Origin: JACMJL01 sp963791805
Lineage (GTDB): Bacteria > Bacillota > Clostridia > Clostridiales > Clostridiaceae
Length of the DNA: 64,000 nucleotides
Assembly: GCA_963791805.1 (NCBI GenBank)
Contig: CAWBTU010000006.1
Location: forward strand, 1,550,001-1,614,000
Direction of reading: 5' to 3'
The notes under the pieces are model-generated. The model had not been told where the DNA came from, did not search any database, and was given only the letters and a program-made list of their open reading frames with translations. The translations under genes and the position numbers were made by a program. Positions 9,010 through 20,436 of this stretch are shown here, in pieces. The first letter of the stretch is position 1, and each line of letters starts with the position of its first letter.

Positions 9010-11130
9010 ATGAGTCATATACTTGAAACTACTGTAGCTGGAAGAAATTTAAAAGTAGAATTCGGTAAAACTGGAATGCTTTCAGATTGTGCACTTTTTA
9101 TAAGTTACGGTGAAACCGTAATAATGGTAAATGTTAATGCTTCAAGTAAACCAAGAACTGGGGTAGACTTCTTCCCACTAAGCGTGGAATATGAAGAAAG
9201 ATTATATGCTGTTGGTAAAATCCCTGGTGGTTTTATTAAAAGAGAAGGTAGACCATCTGAAAAATCAATACTAAACTCAAGAGCAATTGACAGGCCACTA
9301 AGACCACTATTCCCAAAGGGTTATAGAAATGACGTTCAAGTAGTTTGTACAGTAATGTCTGTTGAGCAAGATAACGCTCCAGATATACTTGCAATTAATG
9401 GTGCTTCTATGGCATTATGCCTTTCTAGTATACCATTTAAAATACCAATTGCTGCTGTATCAGTTGGACTAATAGATGGTAACTTTATACTGAATCCAAA
9501 TTCAGCAGAAAGACAAAAAAGCTCTTTAAATCTTACTGTTGTAGCAACAAAAGATAAAGTTGCTATGATTGAAGCAGGAGCAGACGAAATTCCTGAAGAT
9601 GTTATGTACGACGCAATAATGTTTGGTTTTGAAGAATGTAAAAAAATCGTTGCATTCCAAGAAGATGCAATGATTAAATATGGAAAAGAAAAACCAGAAC
9701 CAAAACTTTATCATGTAAATGAAGAACTTGAAAAAGAATTAAAAGAATTTGCGTTTGCTATGATAAGTGATGCAATGTATATTACTGACAAAGATGAACG
9801 AAATGTTGCAATGGATAAAGTTCAAGCAGCTATAAGTGAACAATTTGATGAAAAATATCCTGACAGTGGTTCTGATGTTGGAGAAATTATTTACAACATA
9901 GAAAAAGAAATAGTTAGAGATATGATGTTACATAAAAAGAGAAGACCTGACGGAAGAGCATTTGATGAAATCAGAAAAATCGATTGTGAAGTTTCATTAC
10001 TTCCAAGAACACATGGAACTGGTTTATTTACAAGAGGAGCTACTCAAGTAATGACAGTTGCAACTATAGGCGCTTTAGGTGATGTACAAATTCTTGATGG
10101 ACTTGGAGAAGAAGAATTTAAAAGATATATGCATCATTATAATTTCCCAGCATATAGCGTTGGAGAAACTAAACCTTTAAGAGGACCTGGAAGAAGAGAA
10201 ATAGGTCATGGAGCACTTGCTGAAAAGGCTTTAGAGCCATTAATTCCTTCTGAAGAAGAATTTCCATATGCTATCAGATTAGTATCTGAAGTATTAAGCT
10301 CAAATGGTTCTACATCACAAGCTTCTGTTTGTGCAAGTACTTTAGCTCTTTTAGATGCTGGTGTTCCTATTAAGAGACCTGCTGCAGGAATAGCTATGGG
10401 ACTTATAACTAGCGAAGATGAAACAGAAGAGCAAGTAATAACAGATATTCAAGGAATTGAAGATTTCTATGGAGATATGGATTTTAAAGTAGCTGGAACA
10501 GAAGTAGGAATAACATCAATTCAGGTAGATACAAAGCTTCATGGTTTATCTAATTCAGTAGTTAGAAGTGCTATTGATGATGCTAGAAAAGCTAGAATGT
10601 TCATACTTGGTAAAATCAATGAATGCATGCCAGAACCAAGAAGTGAAATGTCAAAATATGCTCCTAGAGTATATAAAATAAGCATAGATCCAGATAAAAT
10701 TAGAGATGTAATCGGAGCTGGTGGAAAAGTAATAAATAAAATTATTGCTGAAACTGGAGTTAAAATTGATATTAAAGAGGACGGAACAGTACTTGTAATG
10801 TCAAATGATAGTGTTGGAGCTAACAGAGCTCTTAAAATTATTGATGACCTTACACGTGAAATTAAACCAGGTGAAATTTACCTTGGAAAAGTCACTAAGA
10901 CAACAACTTTTGGTGCTTTTGTAGAAATACTACCAGGTAAAGAAGGTCTTGTTCATATTTCTAAATTGGATGTTGCTAGAGTAAACAAGGTAGAAGATAT
11001 TGTATCAGTTGGTGATGAGATTTTAGTTAAAGTAACTGAAATCGACAATCAAGGTAGAATTAATTTATCTAGAAAAGATGCAATAAAAGATTCAGAAGAA
11101 AAAGATGAAAAAGATAATATCGAATCGTAA
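9010..11130 (+). CDS. pnp: Polyribonucleotide nucleotidyltransferase (PNPase)
   Basis: PNPase (706 aa) degrades RNA 3'-5' by phosphorolysis. Two RNase PH domains flank a helical domain. A KH domain ([19 protein letters not shown]) and an S1 domain ([20 protein letters not shown]) end the protein. I chose ATG 9010, preceded by AAAGGGGG at 8995-9001; an in-frame TTG at 8992 overlaps that site. It is followed by a terminator at 11135-11160. Confidence 0.97.
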   Translation: MSHILETTVAGRNLKVEFGKTGMLSDCALFISYGETVIMVNVNASSKPRTGVDFFPLSVEYEERLYAVGKIPGGFIKREGRPSEKSILNSRAIDRPLRPLFPKGYRNDVQVVCTVMSVEQDNAPDILAINGASMALCLSSIPFKIPIAAVSVGLIDGNFILNPNSAERQKSSLNLTVVATKDKVAMIEAGADEIPEDVMYDAIMFGFEECKKIVAFQEDAMIKYGKEKPEPKLYHVNEELEKELKEFAFAMISDAMYITDKDERNVAMDKVQAAISEQFDEKYPDSGSDVGEIIYNIEKEIVRDMMLHKKRRPDGRAFDEIRKIDCEVSLLPRTHGTGLFTRGATQVMTVATIGALGDVQILDGLGEEEFKRYMHHYNFPAYSVGETKPLRGPGRREIGHGALAEKALEPLIPSEEEFPYAIRLVSEVLSSNGSTSQASVCASTLALLDAGVPIKRPAAGIAMGLITSEDETEEQVITDIQGIEDFYGDMDFKVAGTEVGITSIQVDTKLHGLSNSVVRSAIDDARKARMFILGKINECMPEPRSEMSKYAPRVYKISIDPDKIRDVIGAGGKVINKIIAETGVKIDIKEDGTVLVMSNDSVGANRALKIIDDLTREIKPGEIYLGKVTKTTTFGAFVEILPGKEGLVHISKLDVARVNKVEDIVSVGDEILVKVTEIDNQGRINLSRKDAIKDSEEKDEKDNIES

Positions 11131-11134
11131 ATAG

Positions 11135-11160
11135 AAGGGCAATTTTGCCTTTTTATTTTT
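11135..11160 (+). terminator. Intrinsic terminator after pnp
   Basis: The stem AAGGGCAA / TTGCCTTT (one G-U pair) is followed by TTATTTTT. It closes the pnp transcript. Confidence 0.75.
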
Positions 11161-11243
11161 GTAATGAAAATTATATCTAAAGGAATAAGAAAATTGATTA
11201 TAGGATAGAATAATCTATTAATATTATCAAAGGAGATACTGTT

Positions 11244-12542
11244 ATGTACAATATTTTAAAACTTAATAACGGTTTAAGAGTTGTTATAGAAAATATAGAT
11301 TACGTTAATTCTGTTAGTGTTGGTTTGTGGATTCAAAATGGATCTAGAAATGAAAATGAAGTTAATAATGGCATTTCCCATTTCTTAGAGCATATGCTAT
11401 TTAAAGGTACTGATAGAAGGAATTCAAAAGAGTTAGCTGAATGTATAGAAGATGTTGGTGGACAGCTAAATGCATTTACAGGTAAAGAATCTACTTGCTT
11501 TTATGTTAAAATTCTTGATTCTTACTTAGAATTAGCTCTAGATGTTCTTTCTGATATGCTTTTTAATAGTACTTTTTCTGAGGCCGACATTGAAAAAGAA
11601 AAAGGAGTAGTCATAGAAGAAATAAATATGAGTGAAGATTCACCTGAGGATGTTTTAAGTGATTTGCATAGCATTGCTGTTTGGGGCGATGACCCAATTG
11701 CACTACCAATTTTAGGAACAATTGATACTGTACGTTCTTTCAAAAGAGATCAATTAATGGAATTTGTAGCTTCCCACTATATACCTGAAAATTCAGTAAT
11801 ATCAATTTCAGGTAAGTTTGATATTCATTCAATTCAAGAGTTGGTAGAAAAATATTTTGGCAAATGGAGGAATGAAAATAATTCCATGGCTGAATACACA
11901 AACCCCACAGTAACTAATTCAGTTTTATATAAAAAGAAAAATATAGAACAACTTCATTTAAGCTTCGGTGTTCAAGGAATTCCTCTAGGTGATGATGATA
12001 TTTATTCATTGCTACTATTAAATAATGTTTTAGGTGGAGGAGCATCATCAATTTTATTTCAGAAAATAAGAGAAGAAATGGGGATTTGCTACTCAATCTA
12101 TTCTTATATTTCAACATATAAAAATACTGGGATAATAAATATATATGCTGGTCTTAATCAAAGTTATGCTGTTGAAGCAGTTAGGACTATAAAAGCAGAA
12201 ATAGATAATTTCGTTTTGAATGGTATAACTGAACAAAAACTAAAAAAGGCTAAAGAACAAGTTAAAGGTAGCTATATACTAGGTCTTGAAAGTACTAGTA
12301 GCAGAATGTTTAGTAATGGAAAATCAGTACTATTTTTAAACAAAATTAATGAACCAAAGGAAGTTATAGCAAAGATAGATGCAATAAATATGGAAAGCAT
12401 TAATAGAGTGATGGCAAAGAGTTTTGGTAACGGAATTTTAAATGCAGCATTTGTTGGTGACTCTGTGGACTTCGAGCTACTTTCAACTCTTAGTCAGCGA
12501 GAAATTATTTCATATAAAAATAATAAAAGTATTAAAATCTAG
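11244..12542 (+). CDS. M16 family zinc metallopeptidase
   Basis: This 432-aa protein belongs to the M16 (pitrilysin / processing peptidase) family and resembles B. subtilis YmxG/MlpA. The inverted zinc motif HFLEH is at residues 46-50, with the further Glu in the segment VVIEEINMSEDSPEDVL. The second, inactive M16 half contains LGGGASSILFQKIREEMGICYSIYS. No signal peptide is seen, so it is probably cytoplasmic. It follows pnp as in Bacillus. The substrate is unknown. Confidence 0.9.
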   Translation: MYNILKLNNGLRVVIENIDYVNSVSVGLWIQNGSRNENEVNNGISHFLEHMLFKGTDRRNSKELAECIEDVGGQLNAFTGKESTCFYVKILDSYLELALDVLSDMLFNSTFSEADIEKEKGVVIEEINMSEDSPEDVLSDLHSIAVWGDDPIALPILGTIDTVRSFKRDQLMEFVASHYIPENSVISISGKFDIHSIQELVEKYFGKWRNENNSMAEYTNPTVTNSVLYKKKNIEQLHLSFGVQGIPLGDDDIYSLLLLNNVLGGGASSILFQKIREEMGICYSIYSYISTYKNTGIINIYAGLNQSYAVEAVRTIKAEIDNFVLNGITEQKLKKAKEQVKGSYILGLESTSSRMFSNGKSVLFLNKINEPKEVIAKIDAINMESINRVMAKSFGNGILNAAFVGDSVDFELLSTLSQREIISYKNNKSIKI

Positions 12543-12630
12543 GATTTAAAGATATTTAGGTAATACTTTCTTAATAATCTACATATTAATTTGTAGATAC
12601 ATTGAAACTAGTTATTAAGGAGGTATATAC

Positions 12631-12906
12631 ATGAATGATAATTATAAATATTATACTCAGATGGAAAGATATGAAATCATAAACATAAATGATGGTGAAA
12701 AGTACAATAATTTATCTAGTAATGATATTGTAGTTGATGAAGAAGGATATCTAAGATTACTTATTCTAAGTGGAGCAAAAAACAAATTTGCTCTATGGGG
12801 AAACAATGATTTTATTGAGGTTCCGTGGGAATATGTTAAGAAAATAGGAACTAGGACCATAATAATTGATTTTGAAGAGCAAGAAATGAAAAAAACTAAA
12901 TTATAA
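12631..12906 (+). CDS. YlmC/YmxH family PRC-barrel-like protein
   Basis: This 91-aa protein fits the YlmC/YmxH family, small PRC-barrel-like proteins associated with sporulation gene sets in spore-formers. Typical features are YEIININDGEKYNNL near the start and the segment EVPWEYVKKIGTRTIIID near the end. It lies between the M16 peptidase and aspartokinase, as ymxH does in Bacillus. ATG 12631 follows AAGGAGG. Its biochemical role is not known. Confidence 0.8.
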   Translation: MNDNYKYYTQMERYEIININDGEKYNNLSSNDIVVDEEGYLRLLILSGAKNKFALWGNNDFIEVPWEYVKKIGTRTIIIDFEEQEMKKTKL

Positions 12907-12925
12907 TAATTGGAGGTGTATTAGT

Positions 12926-14125
12926 ATGAAGATACTTGTACAAAAATTTGGAGGAACCTCCGTATCTACATTGGAGAGAAGAAAAAAGGTTGCAGAAAAG
13001 ATTTATACTGCTATTAAAAATGGCTATGCCCCAGTAGTAATTGTTTCTGCAATGGGAAGAAAAGGGGAACCTTATGCTACTGACACATTACTTGAACTAA
13101 TAGATGAGGAATTTAAACTATCTAATCCACTTTCTACAGATTTACTAATTAGTTGCGGTGAGACTATGAGCACTGTGATAATATGTAATGAGCTGTATAA
13201 TCATCACATAGATTGCATTCCACTTACTGGTGGACAGGCAGGTATAATTACGAATAATAATTTCTCAAATGCGGATTTATTTAAAGTTGATACTGACAAG
13301 CTTATGACAATACTTAGTAAAGGACAAGTTCCTGTAATTGCAGGCTTTCAAGGAAGTACTGAAGATGGTTATATTACTACCCTTGGAAGAGGTGGTAGTG
13401 ATGTTTCCGCTGCAATAATAGGTGCTTCGTTAAACGCAGAAGGAATTGAAATCTACACTGATGTAGATGGTATTATGACAGCAGATCCCAGAATTGTAGC
13501 ACAGGCTTCATTAATAAAAGAAATTAGTTATAATGAAGTCTTTCAGTTTGCTGACCAAGGAGCTAAAGTTATACATCCAAGGGCAGTAGAATTTGCAATG
13601 AAAGCAAATATTCCACTAATAATTAAGAATACAATGAGTAATTGTGATGGAACATTGATTAATAATGGCTGTAACAAGAAAACTAGCAATATAATTACAG
13701 GCATTACTAGTCTTTCAAACAGAGTTCAAATCACTATATCATTAGGTGATAATGTTGAAAATAAATGGTATAATTCAATTCTAAACATTTTAGCTGAAAA
13801 TGAAATTAGTATTGACTTAATAAATGTATTTCCAAATCAAAATATTTTTACTATAGATTCAAAGGATTTATCAAAGTTTAATTCTGTAATGACTCCTAGG
13901 AATATAAAATATACTTCTATTGAAAAATGTAGCAAAATAGCTATCATCGGCAATGGAATGAGAGGTATTCCAGGAATTATGGCTAAAATACTAAATACTT
14001 TTTCTAAAGAAAATATTCAAGTATTACAAACAGCGGACTCACATACTACTATATGGTGCCTTGTTAAAACTGATGATCTACAAAATTCCATAAATGCCCT
14101 GCATCATGATTTCAATTTAGGATAA
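12926..14125 (+). CDS. dapG: Aspartate kinase
   Basis: This 399-aa aspartokinase phosphorylates aspartate in the first step of lysine, diaminopimelate, threonine and methionine synthesis. The kinase motif KFGGTSVSTLERRKKV opens the protein, followed by LISCGETMS and TTLGRGGSDVSAA. Two ACT regulatory domains occupy about residues 260-399. Its position next to ymxH-like and tepA genes matches DapG (aspartokinase I) of Bacillus, so that symbol is used. The neighbouring asd, dapA and spoVF genes of Bacillus are missing here. Confidence 0.85.
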   Translation: MKILVQKFGGTSVSTLERRKKVAEKIYTAIKNGYAPVVIVSAMGRKGEPYATDTLLELIDEEFKLSNPLSTDLLISCGETMSTVIICNELYNHHIDCIPLTGGQAGIITNNNFSNADLFKVDTDKLMTILSKGQVPVIAGFQGSTEDGYITTLGRGGSDVSAAIIGASLNAEGIEIYTDVDGIMTADPRIVAQASLIKEISYNEVFQFADQGAKVIHPRAVEFAMKANIPLIIKNTMSNCDGTLINNGCNKKTSNIITGITSLSNRVQITISLGDNVENKWYNSILNILAENEISIDLINVFPNQNIFTIDSKDLSKFNSVMTPRNIKYTSIEKCSKIAIIGNGMRGIPGIMAKILNTFSKENIQVLQTADSHTTIWCLVKTDDLQNSINALHHDFNLG

Positions 14126-14187
14126 TATTACCTATGAATAATACTACCTTCTTATGTGAAAAATATTTATCATAAGGAGGTTTTTTT

Positions 14188-14865
14188 ATGACTGAAGTTA
14201 ATTCAAACAATGAGCTAGAGAACATTAAAGAAATGGGCGTTCCTAAATTGCCTGACAATACTGAGAGGATTCAAATTATACCTATAATTGGGCAAATTGA
14301 AGGTCATCAAGTTTTATCACCACAAACTAAAACTACTAGGTACGAGCATGTAATACCTCAATTAATATCTATAGAAACTGACGACAAAGTTGAAGGGGTG
14401 TTAGTAATATTGAATACAGTAGGTGGTGATGTTGAAGCAGGTCTTGCAATTGCTGAAATGCTATGGAGTCTAAGTAAACCAACCGTTTCCTTAGTTATAG
14501 GTGGAGGTCATTCAATAGGAGTTCCTCTTGCAACTTCATCAAATTATTCATTTATTTCACCTTCTGCTACAATGATTATTCATCCTATTAGAATGAACGG
14601 ACTAATAATAGGTGTTCCTCAGACTTTTGAATATTTTAATAAAATGCAGGAAAGAATACTTGAGTTTATAGTGAGAACCTCAAAAGTAGATAAGAACTCA
14701 TTACATAAATTAATGATTCAAACAGATGAACTATTAAATGATATGGGGACAATTTTAATTGGAAATCAAGCAGTAGAATATGGTATAATTGACGAGGTAG
14801 GTGGAATCAGCGACGCTATAAAGAAGCTAGAAGAATTAATTAGTATTGCTAATAATAAACCATAG
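14188..14865 (+). CDS. tepA: ClpP-like translocation-enhancing protein TepA
   Basis: This 225-aa protein is a ClpP-family serine protease homologue of the TepA/YmfB type. In Bacillus TepA is linked to protein export and degradation of leftover signal peptides. The nucleophile region GGHSIGVPLATSSN and the histidine region TMIIHPIRM are visible. AAGGAGG precedes ATG 14188. The stop codon lies inside the stem of the following terminator. Confidence 0.88.
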   Translation: MTEVNSNNELENIKEMGVPKLPDNTERIQIIPIIGQIEGHQVLSPQTKTTRYEHVIPQLISIETDDKVEGVLVILNTVGGDVEAGLAIAEMLWSLSKPTVSLVIGGGHSIGVPLATSSNYSFISPSATMIIHPIRMNGLIIGVPQTFEYFNKMQERILEFIVRTSKVDKNSLHKLMIQTDELLNDMGTILIGNQAVEYGIIDEVGGISDAIKKLEELISIANNKP

Positions 14866-14890
14866 GTGTTCTCCTATGGTTACTAATTTT
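14858..14890 (+). terminator. Terminator overlapping the tepA stop codon
   Basis: AACCATAGG (14858-14866) and CCTATGGTT (14873-14881) form a perfect 9-bp stem, then ACTAATTTT. The T-run is interrupted, so efficiency may be moderate. Confidence 0.6.
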
Positions 14891-14944
14891 AGAAATTATA
14901 TGAGAGTACGCTCTTTGCATAAATAGATTATTGGAGGATACAGC

Positions 14945-17203
14945 ATGGCTAATAAAAATCTCAACAAAAAAAAAGATACTGATTTAAATTTAAAAGGTGA
15001 AATTACTGGAATACTTTTTATTACTTTTGGAATTCTAGCACTTTTTAGCATCTTTGTATCTAAATCACTAGGCATTTTAGGCAAAACATTAAGGTCAGTT
15101 CTTTTTACAATAATCGGGCTTGGCACTTATTTTTTTCCTTTTCTTATTATATTTGTTGGTGTAGCATATATAGCAAATAAAGGTAAATTAAAATTCGGAA
15201 AAAGATTTTTCGGTATAATTTTATTATTATTTGACTTTTTACTATTTATTCAAATATTCAATATGGAAAAATATTATGTTAATGGAAGCATTATTAACGG
15301 TATTAAGGCCATTCATAATTCATCCTCCAACATGAATGGCGGGATTATTAGTTTTTTGATTTCAATCCCTCTGTTTAAGATATTCGGAAAAACAGGGTGC
15401 TATATCATTTTTGCTTCTATATTTGTGATATCCATGATTTTAATTTTACAAATTTCCATATATGATACTGCCTCTAAGATTAAGACTACGAAAGTTGATA
15501 AAAAGACAGGCACTCAAAATAATCTTAAATCCCAGGTTCCAGACGAAAATAGAGAAAGTTATATAAAAAATCTAAATAAGAAAATTAAAATTCTTAATTT
15601 TATGAAGAAGACTATTTTACCTGAAGAAGATATAAATGTTAAACCTAAGGTAGAAAGTTTTGAAGGATCAAAAACCGAACAAATTCCTTTTATTTTTGAA
15701 CAAAAAGAGCCGCCTGAAAATACTACAAAAGAAATTCAAAAGGAACTTGAAATCGAGATTGAATTGGAAAAGCAAAATTTCAATATTAATGATGAATATA
15801 CATTTCCAAGTGTTGAACTTTTAAATATTAATAATTTGCTTAAAATGAACAAAGATGATAAAAAAGATTTAATAAATAATGCTTCTAAGCTAGTTGATAC
15901 TTTGAAAAGCTTTGGTGTTGAAGCAAAAGTTGTACAAGTTACTAAAGGACCATCTGTAACAAGATTTGAGCTTCAGCCAAATGCAGGAGTTAAAGTAAGC
16001 AAAATTGTTAACCTTTCAGATGACATAGCTTTAAGCCTTGCAGCATCAGGTGTTAGAATCGAAGCTCCTATTCCTGGTAAAGCAGCCATTGGTATTGAAG
16101 TACCCAATAAAGAACTTACACCTGTATTTTTAAGAGAAGTAATTGAGTCACCAGAATTTACTGGTTCAAAGAAAAATTTAGCCTTTTGCTTAGGCAAGGA
16201 TATTTCAGGCAATTGTGTTGTTGCTGATTTATCAAAAATGCCTCATGTACTAATTGCAGGTGCTACAGGTTCAGGAAAAAGTGTATGCATAAACACATTA
16301 ATTATAAGTTTGCTGTACAAATATCCTCCAGAAGAAGTAAAGCTATTAATGATTGATCCTAAAGTGGTTGAGTTAAGTACTTATAATGGTATTCCTCATT
16401 TGCTAATTCCTGTTGTAACTGATCCTAAAAAAGCGGCCGGTGCTTTAAGTTGGGCAGTTAACGAAATGACTAAGAGATATAATCTTTTTGCTGATAATAA
16501 TGTTAGAAATATAGAGAGCTACAACGAACTTCATGCAAAAGGTAAAATTATTGAGAAATTGCCATTCATAGTAATTATTATTGATGAATTAGCTGATTTA
16601 ATGATGGTATGTGCCAATGATGTTGAAGAATATATAGGTAGGCTTGCACAAATGGCAAGAGCTGCAGGAATGCACTTAGTTATTGCAACTCAAAGACCTT
16701 CTGTAGATGTTATAACTGGTGTTATTAAGGCTAACATTCCAACTAGAATATCTTTTGCTGTATCAAGCCAAATAGACTCTAGAACTATACTAGATATGGC
16801 TGGAGCAGAAAAGTTACTTGGAAAAGGTGATATGCTATTTTCTCCAGTTGAGGAAAATAAACCTCTTAGAATTCAAGGTGCCTTTATTTCTGAATCAGAA
16901 GTGGAAAAAGTTGTAGAAGCAATAAAAGGCCAAGAGAAAAAAGTTGAGTATAGAGAGGAAATCCTTGAAGAAATAAATACAAGTTCAAGTCCTTCCGCTG
17001 AAACGGAATATGATGAACTTATTGATGAAGCTATTAGAATTGTTATTGACTCAGGACAAGCATCTACCTCTCTTTTACAAAGAAGATTACGAATAGGATA
17101 TAATCGAGCTGCAAGACTTATCGAACAACTTGAAGAGCAGGGGGTAATATCCTGTAAAGACGGAAGTAAGCCTAGGCAAATTTTAATATCTAGAGATGAA
17201 TAA
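14945..17203 (+). CDS. FtsK/SpoIIIE family DNA translocase
   Basis: This 752-aa membrane-anchored ATPase pumps chromosomal DNA across the division or sporulation septum. About four hydrophobic segments lie in residues 18-175, followed by a charged linker. The motor has Walker A GATGSGKS near residue 440 and Walker B IVIIIDELADL near residue 540. The C-terminal gamma domain, which reads orienting DNA sequences, contains SLLQRRLRIGYNRAARLIEQLE. Its place next to tepA matches B. subtilis spoIIIE. Confidence 0.95.
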   Translation: MANKNLNKKKDTDLNLKGEITGILFITFGILALFSIFVSKSLGILGKTLRSVLFTIIGLGTYFFPFLIIFVGVAYIANKGKLKFGKRFFGIILLLFDFLLFIQIFNMEKYYVNGSIINGIKAIHNSSSNMNGGIISFLISIPLFKIFGKTGCYIIFASIFVISMILILQISIYDTASKIKTTKVDKKTGTQNNLKSQVPDENRESYIKNLNKKIKILNFMKKTILPEEDINVKPKVESFEGSKTEQIPFIFEQKEPPENTTKEIQKELEIEIELEKQNFNINDEYTFPSVELLNINNLLKMNKDDKKDLINNASKLVDTLKSFGVEAKVVQVTKGPSVTRFELQPNAGVKVSKIVNLSDDIALSLAASGVRIEAPIPGKAAIGIEVPNKELTPVFLREVIESPEFTGSKKNLAFCLGKDISGNCVVADLSKMPHVLIAGATGSGKSVCINTLIISLLYKYPPEEVKLLMIDPKVVELSTYNGIPHLLIPVVTDPKKAAGALSWAVNEMTKRYNLFADNNVRNIESYNELHAKGKIIEKLPFIVIIIDELADLMMVCANDVEEYIGRLAQMARAAGMHLVIATQRPSVDVITGVIKANIPTRISFAVSSQIDSRTILDMAGAEKLLGKGDMLFSPVEENKPLRIQGAFISESEVEKVVEAIKGQEKKVEYREEILEEINTSSSPSAETEYDELIDEAIRIVIDSGQASTSLLQRRLRIGYNRAARLIEQLEEQGVISCKDGSKPRQILISRDE

Positions 17204-17285
17204 TTATTTGTTTATATGTCTTGTTAAATTCTTATTTCAGATATAAAATAACTTATGTGTCTAAAAAATTCTAGGAGGAAAATTA

Positions 17286-18623
17286 GTGAATAAATTTAAA
17301 GTTGGAATTGTCAGTCTTGGTTGTGATAAAAATAGAATAGATTCAGAAATTATTCTAGGAGAAATTGGTAAGCAATATGAAATAGTAAGCAATCCTCAAG
17401 TGGCAGATATTATTATAGTCAATACCTGTGGTTTCATTGAATCATCAAAACAGGAATCTATAGATGCTATTATTGAAATGGCTGAGTTTAAAACAGAAAA
17501 TAATTGCAAAATTTTAGTTGCAACGGGTTGTTTGACGCAAAGATACGGAGAAGAGCTATTAGAACTTATACCTGAGATAGATATATTATTAGGTGTTAAT
17601 AGTTATGATAAGCTAATAGAAAGCATTGACAGCTTTATAACTTCTAATGAAAAAGTTCTTAATACTAATTTTAGTGATAGCATAATTAATTCTGGAGATA
17701 GGGTAATAACAACTGGAACATCTACAGCTTATATAAGAATAAGTGAAGGCTGCGACAATTTCTGTACATACTGTATTATTCCTAAAATAAGAGGTAAATA
17801 CAGAAGCAGAAAAATAGAAGATATACTTGATGAAGCAGAAAAGCTTTCAAGTAAAGGTGTAAAAGAATTAATAATTGTAGCACAAGACACCACTAGATAC
17901 GGTGAAGATTTATACGGAGTTAAAAAGCTACCTGAATTACTACGTGAAATATCAAAAATACAAGGAATTCAATGGATTAGAGTTCTTTATACATATGTAG
18001 AAGAAATAACTGAAGAATTAATACAAGAGCTATCAACTAATCCTAAGATATGTAAGTATATTGATATGCCAATTCAACATATTAGCAATTCTGTTCTTAA
18101 GAGAATGAATCGGAGAGGTACTAAAGAAGAAATTATCTCTAAAATTCATAAAATAAGGGCTATTGTTCCCAATATATCACTTAGAACATCACTAATAGTA
18201 GGATTTCCAGGGGAGACAGAAGCTGAGTTTGAAGAGTTAAAAGATTTTGTGAAGGAAATTAAATTCGACAAGCTTGGTGTTTTCAAATATTCTCAAGAAG
18301 AAAATACACCTGCAGCATTAATGACTAATCAAATAACAGATGAAATTAAAGCAATAAGAGAAGAAGAATTAATGTTATTACAGCAAGAAATCTCAAGAAC
18401 TATTAATTTAAATAAAATTGGTAGAACCTATACAGTTTTAGTAGAGGGCTCAAAAAAATCACAATATTTTGGAAGAAATTTTGAAATGTCGCCTGAAATA
18501 GATGGTGCAATTTATTTTAAATGTGATAAACTTATAGAAGTAGGTAAAATAGTAAATGTTAAAATTACAAGTACATTAGAATACGATATGCTAGGAGTTG
18601 TTGAAAATGAATCTTGCCAATAA
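17286..18623 (+). CDS. rimO: Ribosomal protein S12 methylthiotransferase RimO
   Basis: RimO (445 aa) is a radical SAM enzyme that adds a methylthio group to an Asp of ribosomal protein S12. The N-terminal UPF0004 domain carries its cluster cysteines ([27 protein letters not shown]). The radical SAM motif is [13 protein letters not shown]-terminal TRAM domain follows. RimO rather than MiaB is indicated by SLGCDKN and by [19 protein letters not shown]. It starts with GTG at 17286 after AGGAGG. The 3' end overlaps pgsA. Confidence 0.93.
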   Translation: MNKFKVGIVSLGCDKNRIDSEIILGEIGKQYEIVSNPQVADIIIVNTCGFIESSKQESIDAIIEMAEFKTENNCKILVATGCLTQRYGEELLELIPEIDILLGVNSYDKLIESIDSFITSNEKVLNTNFSDSIINSGDRVITTGTSTAYIRISEGCDNFCTYCIIPKIRGKYRSRKIEDILDEAEKLSSKGVKELIIVAQDTTRYGEDLYGVKKLPELLREISKIQGIQWIRVLYTYVEEITEELIQELSTNPKICKYIDMPIQHISNSVLKRMNRRGTKEEIISKIHKIRAIVPNISLRTSLIVGFPGETEAEFEELKDFVKEIKFDKLGVFKYSQEENTPAALMTNQITDEIKAIREEELMLLQQEISRTINLNKIGRTYTVLVEGSKKSQYFGRNFEMSPEIDGAIYFKCDKLIEVGKIVNVKITSTLEYDMLGVVENESCQ

Positions 18624-19152
18624 AATCACCATGTTAAGAATTTTAATAATACCAATTTTTCTCATTTTTATTGCCATTAATAAAATCCCTTATAATATTG
18701 AAATCGCAATTGCACTTTTTATTATTGCTGCAATAACAGACAAATTAGATGGATATATAGCGAGGAGTAGAAATCAGATAACAAATTTTGGAAAGATTAT
18801 GGATCCGCTAGCTGATAAATTATTAGTTACAGCTGCCTTAATATCTTTAGTAGAATTTGGTGTTATTTCAACATGGGTGGTTATGATAATTATTGCTAGA
18901 GAATACTTAGTTACTGGTTTAAGAACTGTTGCTGCCGGTGAAGGTAATGTAATTGCAGCAAGCAATTGGGGGAAATTAAAAACTGTTATTCAGATTATCG
19001 CAATTATATTTGGATTAATGTATGTTAAATATGATAATAATACAACTTTAGAAACAATAACAAATGTATCTATGTTCATTGCTGTAGCAATTACTGTTAT
19101 TTCTGGAGTTGACTATTTTATAAAAAGTAAAGATATGATAGTACTTGATTAG
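18607..19152 (+). CDS. pgsA: CDP-diacylglycerol-glycerol-3-phosphate 3-phosphatidyltransferase
   Basis: PgsA (181 aa) makes phosphatidylglycerol phosphate in the membrane. The CDP-alcohol phosphotransferase signature is complete: [20 protein letters not shown] followed by LADK, giving the D-G-x2-A-R-x8-G-x3-D-x3-D pattern. Several hydrophobic helices surround it. I chose ATG 18607, spaced nine bases after TAGGAG; the in-frame TTG at 18598 touches that site. It overlaps rimO by 17 bases. Confidence 0.94.
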   Translation: MNLANKITMLRILIIPIFLIFIAINKIPYNIEIAIALFIIAAITDKLDGYIARSRNQITNFGKIMDPLADKLLVTAALISLVEFGVISTWVVMIIIAREYLVTGLRTVAAGEGNVIAASNWGKLKTVIQIIAIIFGLMYVKYDNNTTLETITNVSMFIAVAITVISGVDYFIKSKDMIVLD

Positions 19153-19178
19153 TATAAAAAAATAGGGATATAATTAGT

Positions 19179-19214
19179 AAAAGGTTCCCACAAAATTTCA
19201 TGTGGGGACTTTTA
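19179..19214 (+). terminator. Terminator after pgsA
   Basis: AAAAGGTTCCCACA (19179-19192) pairs with TGTGGGGACTTTT (19201-19213), with one bulge, around an eight-base loop. A bidirectional-looking A/T flank supports termination. Confidence 0.7.
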
Positions 19215-19245
19215 ACTGCACCATAATATATTGTTTGAAATTTTG

Positions 19246-19274
19246 TTGACCTAACCCCAATTGTATTATATAAT
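19246..19274 (+). promoter_or_regulatory. recA promoter
   Basis: TTGACC (19246-19251) and a perfect TATAAT (19269-19274) are separated by 17 bases. The LexA box lies just downstream, at the expected transcription start. Confidence 0.85.
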
Positions 19275-19281
19275 GAATTGG

Positions 19282-19293
19282 GAACAGTTGTTC
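19282..19293 (+). promoter_or_regulatory. LexA box at recA
   Basis: GAACAGTTGTTC is a perfect GAAC-N4-GTTC dyad, matching the Gram-positive LexA operator core. It covers the region from about +1 to +12, so bound LexA would block recA transcription. A lexA gene is present at 38452-39060. Confidence 0.85.
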
Positions 19294-19359
19294 GATTAGT
19301 GCTAATAGTGCACGATTAGTGTGTAATTAGCGCTAAATAGAGAAAGGAAGGTACCCCTA

Positions 19360-20427
19360 ATGAGTAATTTAAATAATGATAAACTTAAAGCAATAGAAGT
19401 TGCAATGGGACAGATTGAAAAGCAATTTGGAAAAGGTTCTATTATGAAACTTGGTGAAAATAGTAAACTTAATGTAGAATGTATTTCTACAGGATGTCTT
19501 TCACTAGACATAGCGCTTGGTATTGGTGGTGTACCTAGAGGGAGAATAATAGAAGTATTTGGACCTGAATCTTCAGGTAAAACTACTTTAGCGCTTCATA
19601 TTGTTGCAGAAGCAATGAAAAATGGTGGTTCCGCTGCATACATAGATGTAGAAAATGCACTTGATCCAACCTATGCTAAAGCACTTGGCGTAGATATAGA
19701 AAATCTTATTGTTTCACAACCTGATACAGGAGAACAAGCACTTGAAATTACAGAAGCACTGGTTAGATCCAATGCAATTGACGTTATTATTGTAGATTCT
19801 GTTGCTGCCTTAGTACCTAAAGCAGAAATAGAAGGTGAAATGGGTGATTCTCATGTAGGACTTCAAGCAAGACTTATGTCTCAGGCATTAAGAAAATTAA
19901 CTGGATCAATTAATAAATCACAATGTGTTGTTGTTTTTATAAACCAGTTAAGAGAAAAAATCGGAATAATGTTTGGAAATCCTGAAACTACACCAGGTGG
20001 AAGAGCTTTAAAATTCTATGCATCTGTTAGATTAGATATCAGAAAAATAGATTCTTTAAAACAAGGCGATGAAGTTATTGGTAATAGAACACGTATTAAA
20101 ATAATCAAGAATAAAATAGCTCCTCCATTTAAGCAAGCAGAATTTGACATTATGTATGCTGGTGGAATTTCTCGTGAAGGAAATGTTTTAGATGTTGCTG
20201 TTAAAGAAGAACTAATACAAAAAAGTGGAGCTTGGTTCTCCTACAAAGATGTAAGACTAGGCCAAGGAAGAGAAAATTCTAAACAGTATTTAAAGGAAAA
20301 TCCAGATTTATTGCTTGAAATTGAAAATTTAATCAGAACTAAATTTGAACTTCCATTAAATAAAGTGGCAGTTGTTTCTGAAAAAGCTAAAACAACATCA
20401 GAAAAAATTCAAGTAGAAGTAAAATAA
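19360..20427 (+). CDS. recA: Recombinase RecA
   Basis: RecA (355 aa) forms filaments on single-stranded DNA for recombination and triggers LexA self-cleavage in the SOS response. Walker A GPESSGKT is at residues 68-75. The signature ALRKLTGSI and [20 protein letters not shown] are present. ATG 19360 follows an AAAGGAAGG site. An 80-nt leader contains repeated ATTAGTG-like words of unknown meaning. Regulation by LexA is indicated by the box at 19282-19293. Confidence 0.98.
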   Translation: MSNLNNDKLKAIEVAMGQIEKQFGKGSIMKLGENSKLNVECISTGCLSLDIALGIGGVPRGRIIEVFGPESSGKTTLALHIVAEAMKNGGSAAYIDVENALDPTYAKALGVDIENLIVSQPDTGEQALEITEALVRSNAIDVIIVDSVAALVPKAEIEGEMGDSHVGLQARLMSQALRKLTGSINKSQCVVVFINQLREKIGIMFGNPETTPGGRALKFYASVRLDIRKIDSLKQGDEVIGNRTRIKIIKNKIAPPFKQAEFDIMYAGGISREGNVLDVAVKEELIQKSGAWFSYKDVRLGQGRENSKQYLKENPDLLLEIENLIRTKFELPLNKVAVVSEKAKTTSEKIQVEVK

Positions 20428-20436
20428 AATACGTAT